Assembly (NCBI GenBank): GCA_034433515.1
Contig: DAOUAL010000004.1
Span: 1-64,000, forward strand
DNA length: 64,000 nt
Reading direction: 5' to 3'
Origin: DAOTXS01 sp034433515
GTDB taxonomy: Bacteria > Chloroflexota > Anaerolineae > UBA4142
Positions 60,051 to 64,000 of the stretch are shown here, piece by piece. Numbering within the stretch: position 1 is the stretch's first letter; each line of letters opens with the position of its first letter. The translations under genes were made by a program, and so were the position numbers. Under the pieces are notes generated by a model. It worked only from the letters and a program-made list of their open reading frames with translations. It did not search any database and had not been told where the DNA came from.

Positions 60051-61237
60051 CAGTCACTCCTTACGGGAAATACGCGACGTAACAGAATGGGCGTCACAAG
60101 TGTAGTCGCCAACACCATAACCACCATCATTGAATACACAGTTTGAGAAATAAGTCCATTGCTTAATTCGAGCGCGGCAACAATCAAGCCCACCTCGCCG
60201 CGCGAAATCATTCCCACGCCGACGCGCAAAGACTCTTGAAACGTATAGCCACCTAGTCGCGCCCCAATGCCACAGCCAATCACCTTCCCGGCAATCGCCA
60301 CCGCGATAATCGCGATTGCAAACCAAATATCAGCGATGTCAAGTGTGCGCGCATTCGCTTTGAGACCAATGCCAATCAAGAACAAGGGTACAAAAAAGGC
60401 ATACGTCAGCGTGTGCATTCCGTCTTCAATCGTGCGGCGTACCGAGGTTCGCGCAAAAAATAATCCAGCCAGGAACGCGCCGGTGATCGCCGCCACCTGC
60501 CCCACCACCTCGGCTGACCAAGCGTACAACAGGATGGTGATAACACCAAACGCCATCACCCCCTCGCTGACCGGCAAGCCTTCGACCCATATGGCGAGAC
60601 GCGGTAACAGTTGGGTGCCAATGATCACCGCCAGCACGATGAACACCATCATTCGCACGACTACCCAACCAACATTTGCATCCACGTCGCCCACTCCGGT
60701 GAGTGCTAGCGAGATCGAAAGTACCAAGATGACCAAGACATCGTCCACTACCGCCGCACCCAGCAACGCTAACCCTTCTTTGCTCCGTAAATGTCCGAGT
60801 TCAAGCAAGGTCTGTGCCGAAATGCTCACGCTGGTTGCCGTGAGAATCAAGCCAATAAAATAACTGTTGAGATAGGAAAAACCAAAAGCCAATGCCACAC
60901 CCGCACCTAACACGAGAGGCACCAACACCCCCAGCGTGCCTGCCAAGATTGCGACACGCCCGGATTTGAGCATTTCATCGAGATCTACCTCCAAGCCGGC
61001 AAGAAACATCAAAAAGATGACCCCCAGTTCGCCGAACTCTAGGACAATATCGCCAACGTGATTGCCGGCGAAAATCGGCTGACCGAGCAAATCCAACACC
61101 GTGGGACCCAGCACCAATCCCATCAACAATTCGCCCAGTACGGCGGGCTGACCCAGGCGTGTACTGATCAAGCCACCGGCTTTGGCGGCAAAGATAATGA
61201 TACCAAGCAACAAGAGAAGTTGAAGCGTGAGCGTCAT
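60050..61237 (-). CDS. CPA2-family cation:proton antiporter (Kef/NapA-like)
   Basis: A 395-residue membrane protein of about 12 helices that exchanges Na+ or K+ for protons. It begins LLLLLGIIIFAAKAGGLISTRLGQPAVLGELLMGLVLGP, the CPA2 signature, and has VEVDLDEMLKSG-like and VDDVLVILVLSIS motifs with the Asp-Asp ion site. No C-terminal RCK/TrkA domain is fused; the PII-like protein downstream may replace it. The ATG lies 7 nt after the -10 TATAAT, predicting a leaderless mRNA. Confidence 0.92.
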   Translation of the reverse strand: MTLTLQLLLLLGIIIFAAKAGGLISTRLGQPAVLGELLMGLVLGPTVLDLLGQPIFAGNHVGDIVLEFGELGVIFLMFLAGLEVDLDEMLKSGRVAILAGTLGVLVPLVLGAGVALAFGFSYLNSYFIGLILTATSVSISAQTLLELGHLRSKEGLALLGAAVVDDVLVILVLSISLALTGVGDVDANVGWVVVRMMVFIVLAVIIGTQLLPRLAIWVEGLPVSEGVMAFGVITILLYAWSAEVVGQVAAITGAFLAGLFFARTSVRRTIEDGMHTLTYAFFVPLFLIGIGLKANARTLDIADIWFAIAIIAVAIAGKVIGCGIGARLGGYTFQESLRVGVGMISRGEVGLIVAALELSNGLISQTVYSMMVVMVLATTLVTPILLRRVFPVRSD

Positions 61238-61244
61238 CTCTTTG

Positions 61245-61273
61245 ATTATAATCGAAGATGTGTTTCACTGCAA
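61245..61273 (-). promoter_or_regulatory. Leaderless promoter of the antiporter / PII-like operon
   Basis: On the minus strand TTGCAG (61273-61268) and TATAAT (61250-61245) are spaced by 17 nt; ATG 61237 follows after 7 nt. Confidence 0.75.
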
Positions 61274-61279
61274 CACTTT

Positions 61280-61308
61280 TTGACACAGACCCTCGATAGC
61301 GATAGAAT
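61280..61308 (+). promoter_or_regulatory. Promoter of the tatA-yvcK genes
   Basis: TTGACA (61280-61285) and TAGAAT (61303-61308) are spaced by 17 nt. Transcription would start near 61315, about 29 nt before the tatA start. It is back to back with the antiporter promoter. Confidence 0.75.
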
Positions 61309-61343
61309 GAAACTGGCGATGCGTGAGGCATCGCAGGAGAAAA

Positions 61344-61496
61344 ATGATTCGACCCGAACCGCTCGATCTATTACTCATTGCCATCGTTGCCATTCTGATC
61401 TTTGGCGCCAATCGCCTGCCCGAAGTGGCACGTTCGATTGGACAAGCCATCCGCGAATTTCGAAACGCCTTCAAAGAAGACAAGCCCCAACAATAG
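61344..61496 (+). CDS. tatA: Twin-arginine translocase subunit TatA/E
   Basis: A 50-residue protein and so easily missed. It is the pore-forming subunit of the Tat system, which exports folded proteins. One membrane helix (LDLLLIAIVAILIFGANRLPEV) carries the FG-x-x-x-LPE hinge and is followed by the amphipathic helix RSIGQAIREFRNAFKED, the family pattern. The GCAGGAG site precedes the ATG. The stop is 4 nt before the yvcK start, so the two are co-transcribed. No tatC is in the window. Confidence 0.92.
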   Translation: MIRPEPLDLLLIAIVAILIFGANRLPEVARSIGQAIREFRNAFKEDKPQQ

Positions 61497-61500
61497 ATCA

Positions 61501-62790
61501 ATGAATTTTCTATCTCGTCTCTTGAATCGTTCGCCGTGGAAATGGCTCTATATTGGTCTAGGGGTCAAGCGCTGGCTCCTCTTGCTGATCGTGGGAATGA
61601 CGATGCTGGCGTTGGGCTTGGCATTCATCCTGGTGACCATCTATCGCCAAGCCCCTTTGCCCGATATTTTTTATTACCTCACCTTGCAATTTGTTGACCA
61701 CTTGACCCGGGGCATTGTGCTAGGTCTGCTGGGGAGTGCGATCATTGTGATTGCCATTTCCAAACTGAGTTCATCTCTGCTCGCACCGTTTCTCACGCAA
61801 GGGACGGACATTGCCGAAACGTTGTATCGCAAACGCGCGCGCCAACGCGGACCCAAAATCGTGGCGATTGGCGGCGGCACTGGCTTGTCCACGTTGTTGC
61901 GCGGCTTGAAAGAATATAGCGATCACATCACAGCGATTGTTACCGTTGCCGATGATGGCGGCAGTTCCGGCAAATTGCGGCGTGAATTAGGCGTCCTCCC
62001 TCCCGGCGATTTCCGGCAATGCATCGCTGCGCTTGCCGACGCCGAACCTTTGATGTCATCGCTGTTACAATATCGGTTTGGCGCCGGCACCGGTTTGGAA
62101 GGACACTCGTTCGGCAACTTGTTCATCGCCGCGATGGCAGGCATTACCGGCGACTTTGAACGCGCCTTGCAAGAATCAAGCCGCGTGCTGGCGGTGCGTG
62201 GACAAATTTTGCCCTCGACGTTGCAAAACGTAACCCTCTGCGCCGAAGCGCGCAACCCCGCATTGACGCGCGTTGCCGGCGAATCGGCGATTACCCATCG
62301 CGGCAAGCCGATTGAGCGCGTCTATCTTGAACCGGAACATGCGCCCGCCTATCCCGGCGCTGTGCGCGCTATCTTGGAAGCCGATCTGATTGTCGCGGGA
62401 CCCGGGAGTTTGTACACCAGCGTGCTTCCCAACCTCATCGTTGAAGAAATCAAACGTGCGTTAGAAGTTACGCCAGCCAAAAAGATTTACATCTGCAACG
62501 TCGCCACGCAACCCGGCGAAACCAACGATTTCACGGTGGAAGATCATTTTGAAACCCTCGAACAACATGTGGGCAAAGGCATCTTTCAAGCGGTATTGGC
62601 AAACGATAATTTCAACGTCCGCTTTCCAGAGCATACCGACAGCCGAATGGTTCGTCCCCGCGCCGATGCCCCGCCCGCTTTTGAAATCGTCTTGGGCGAT
62701 GTGGTGGATCAAGCCATGCCGTGGCGACACGATCCGAGCAAATTAGCCAAGATGGTAATCAAGTGGTATAATTCACAAAATCGCAAATGA
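61501..62790 (+). CDS. Gluconeogenesis factor YvcK/GlmR family, with N-terminal membrane helices
   Basis: A 429-residue protein of the CofD/YvcK family, which binds UDP-sugars and is needed for growth on gluconeogenic carbon and for cell-wall control in other bacteria. Motifs: GGGTGLSTLLRGLKEYSDH, VADDGGSSGKLRRELGVLPPGDFRQC, GHSFGNLFIAAM and AGPGSLYTSVLPNL. Two N-terminal membrane helices (about 20-45 and 65-90) are an addition found in some members. It begins 4 nt after tatA and precedes gap, a glycolysis/gluconeogenesis gene, in keeping with the family role. Confidence 0.9.
   Translation: MNFLSRLLNRSPWKWLYIGLGVKRWLLLLIVGMTMLALGLAFILVTIYRQAPLPDIFYYLTLQFVDHLTRGIVLGLLGSAIIVIAISKLSSSLLAPFLTQGTDIAETLYRKRARQRGPKIVAIGGGTGLSTLLRGLKEYSDHITAIVTVADDGGSSGKLRRELGVLPPGDFRQCIAALADAEPLMSSLLQYRFGAGTGLEGHSFGNLFIAAMAGITGDFERALQESSRVLAVRGQILPSTLQNVTLCAEARNPALTRVAGESAITHRGKPIERVYLEPEHAPAYPGAVRAILEADLIVAGPGSLYTSVLPNLIVEEIKRALEVTPAKKIYICNVATQPGETNDFTVEDHFETLEQHVGKGIFQAVLANDNFNVRFPEHTDSRMVRPRADAPPAFEIVLGDVVDQAMPWRHDPSKLAKMVIKWYNSQNRK
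62764..62772 (+). promoter_or_regulatory. Extended -10 promoter of gap
   Basis: TGGTATAAT lies inside the last codons of the yvcK gene. It would start transcription near 62780, about 63 nt before the gap start. No clear -35 is seen, as usual for extended -10 promoters. Confidence 0.55.
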
Positions 62791-62842
62791 CCCGCATCCG
62801 CGTCGCTGATGCGTGAGTAGAAATATCTCGCAGGAGGAAACC

Positions 62843-63898
62843 ATGACAGTCAAAGTAGGCATCAACGGTTTTGGTCGCATTGGACGCCAAGTCTTCAAGG
62901 CGATTCGAGACTATTACCCCAACACGCTTCAAGTCGTCGCGTTCAACGATATCGGCGACCTGCCCACGATGGCACATTTGCTCAAGTACGATTCGAACTA
63001 TGGTCGGTTTGATGGTACGATTCAAGTCGGGACCGATGAATTGATCGTGGATGGCAAACCCATCAAAGTGTTCAAAGAAACCGAGCCGGACAAGATTCCG
63101 TGGGGCTCGTTGGGCATTGACATCGTGATTGAAAGCACCGGCTTGTTCACCGTGAAAGAAGATGGGGTGAACAAAAAAGGCAAAGTCGTCAAGGGTGCAG
63201 CGAATCACATCACCAAAGGCGGCGCGAAAAAAGTCATCATCTCTGCTCCGGCGGAAGGCGAAGACCTCACCATCGTCTTGGGTGTGAACGACTCGATGTA
63301 CGATCCGGCAAAACATCATGTCGTCTCCAACGCTTCGTGCACAACCAATTGTCTTGCGCCTGCCGCCAAAGTTGTCCACGATAAATTCAAAATCGTGCGC
63401 GGCTTGATGACAACGATTCACGCCTACACCAACGATCAAAAGATTCTCGATTTGCCGCATAGCGATTTGCGCCGTGCGCGCGCTGCTGCGATGAGCATCA
63501 TTCCCACTTCGACCGGCGCCGCCAAAGCCGTCGCGCTTGTCATCCCCGACCTCAAAGGCAAATTCGATGGGTACGCACTGCGCGTGCCAACCTCGACCGT
63601 ATCGGTGGTGGACTTTACCGCCCAAGTCGAGATTCCTTGTACGACCGAAGAACTGCGCCAAGCCTTCCGCGATGCCGCCGCCGGTCCGCTCAAAGGCATT
63701 CTCGCCGCGGTGGACGAACCACTTGTCAGCGTTGACTATAAAGGCGATGCGCATTCGTCGTCGGTGGATTTGCAATTCACCTCGGTGCTCGGCAAGGACC
63801 AGAGTGATTTCGTCAAAGTGGTGGCGTGGTACGATAACGAATGGGGCTATAGTGTTCGCACGGCTGACCTCGCAAACTTGATAGCGAGCAAGTTATAA
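62843..63898 (+). CDS. gap: Glyceraldehyde-3-phosphate dehydrogenase
   Basis: A 351-residue glycolytic enzyme that converts glyceraldehyde 3-phosphate and phosphate to 1,3-bisphosphoglycerate. The Rossmann start VKVGINGFGRIGRQVF, the NAD-side Asp in VVAFNDIGD, the nucleophile motif SNASCTTNCLAP, and the catalytic His in HAYTNDQ are all present. The start is fixed by AGGAGG 6 nt upstream. pgk follows, as in many bacteria. Confidence 0.96.
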   Translation: MTVKVGINGFGRIGRQVFKAIRDYYPNTLQVVAFNDIGDLPTMAHLLKYDSNYGRFDGTIQVGTDELIVDGKPIKVFKETEPDKIPWGSLGIDIVIESTGLFTVKEDGVNKKGKVVKGAANHITKGGAKKVIISAPAEGEDLTIVLGVNDSMYDPAKHHVVSNASCTTNCLAPAAKVVHDKFKIVRGLMTTIHAYTNDQKILDLPHSDLRRARAAAMSIIPTSTGAAKAVALVIPDLKGKFDGYALRVPTSTVSVVDFTAQVEIPCTTEELRQAFRDAAAGPLKGILAAVDEPLVSVDYKGDAHSSSVDLQFTSVLGKDQSDFVKVVAWYDNEWGYSVRTADLANLIASKL

Positions 63899-63917
63899 AT
63901 CCAGACGAAAGACCAAA

Positions 63918-63952
63918 GACGAAGGACGGATGTAATAGGTTCGTCCTTCGTC
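63918..63952. repeat. Hairpin between gap and pgk
   Basis: GACGAAGGACG (63918-63928) and CGTCCTTCGTC (63942-63952) form an 11-bp stem with a 13-nt loop. CTTCGTC is repeated twice more after it. A like word set (GGACGAAGG ... TTCGTCC) is found around 47719-47802. Confidence 0.65.
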
Positions 63953-63976
63953 CTTCGTCCTTTGTCGGAGGTCGCC

Positions 63977-64000
63977 ATGAACAAGAAAACTGTCCGCGAT
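63977..64000 (+). CDS. pgk: Start of phosphoglycerate kinase gene, cut by the window edge
   Basis: Eight codons (MNKKTVRD) begin at ATG 63977 after GTCGGAGGTC, a good ribosome site. MNKKTVRD is a usual Pgk start and the gene follows gap, which is its common neighbour. The call rests on position and eight residues only. Confidence 0.7.

Overview
The window is a 64 kb bacterial chromosome segment of medium-high GC, densely packed and free of rRNA, tRNA, CRISPR or prophage. The gene mix suggests a member of the Chloroflexota, perhaps Anaerolineae-like: a PknB-type kinase with a TPR tail, a fused nuoCD, nucleotidyltransferase/HEPN pairs, several B12-binding radical SAM proteins, a HerA/Mre11 pair and a DUF2723 membrane protein. 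This placement rests on gene content only and is moderate in confidence.

Layout. 1-4.8 kb: end of a beta-propeller gene, a Ser/Thr kinase, a GAF-PAS adenylate/guanylate cyclase and RNase Z, all rightward. 4.8-10.8 kb: a leftward eight-gene operon (acyltransferase, membrane protein, GTP cyclohydrolase II, RibD-type reductase, zinc dehydrogenase, 6-pyruvoyl-tetrahydropterin-synthase homologue, glycosyltransferase, methyltransferase). It looks like an uncharacterised pathway starting from GTP and is the best candidate here for a new system. 10.9-18.8 kb: an MFS exporter, a glycosyltransferase/methyltransferase pair, a beta-hydroxyacid dehydrogenase, a two-domain lipoprotein and an NB-ARC/HTH regulator with a frameshift in its HTH.

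18.9-30.1 kb: a leftward complex I operon in the order nuoB, nuoCD, nuoF, nuoG, nuoI, then a membrane-bound HdrD/DsrK-like Fe-S protein. It is interrupted by a DUF4258/DUF2283 pair and by two tandem MNT/HEPN toxin-antitoxin-like pairs. nuoA, E, H and J-N are not in the window. nuoG carries an in-frame copy of an intergenic-type palindromic repeat. 30.2-40.7 kb: five radical SAM genes (four apparently B12-binding), a DUF433/DUF5615 toxin-antitoxin pair, a small unknown gene, a phosphoesterase and an aldehyde dehydrogenase.

40.9-50.3 kb, rightward: a Cys-rich small protein, a PIG-L homologue, two alpha/beta hydrolases, the threonine-degradation pair tdh-kbl, a secreted beta-helix-like protein, an ornithine cyclodeaminase homologue, endonuclease IV and an unknown gene. 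50.3-64 kb: herA and an Mre11/SbcD nuclease, GNAT, a SagB-like nitroreductase, rlmE, tag, a DUF2723 protein, a PII-like protein with a CPA2 antiporter (leftward), tatA, yvcK, gap and the first codons of pgk.

Intergenic space is rich in small elements: GTAG...CTAC palindromes that often supply a gene's stop codon, a modular head-palindrome-tail repeat, and two MITE-like elements with clear terminal inverted repeats and target duplications. Several genes have a -10 box exactly 7 nt before the start codon and no ribosome binding site, pointing to leaderless mRNAs.
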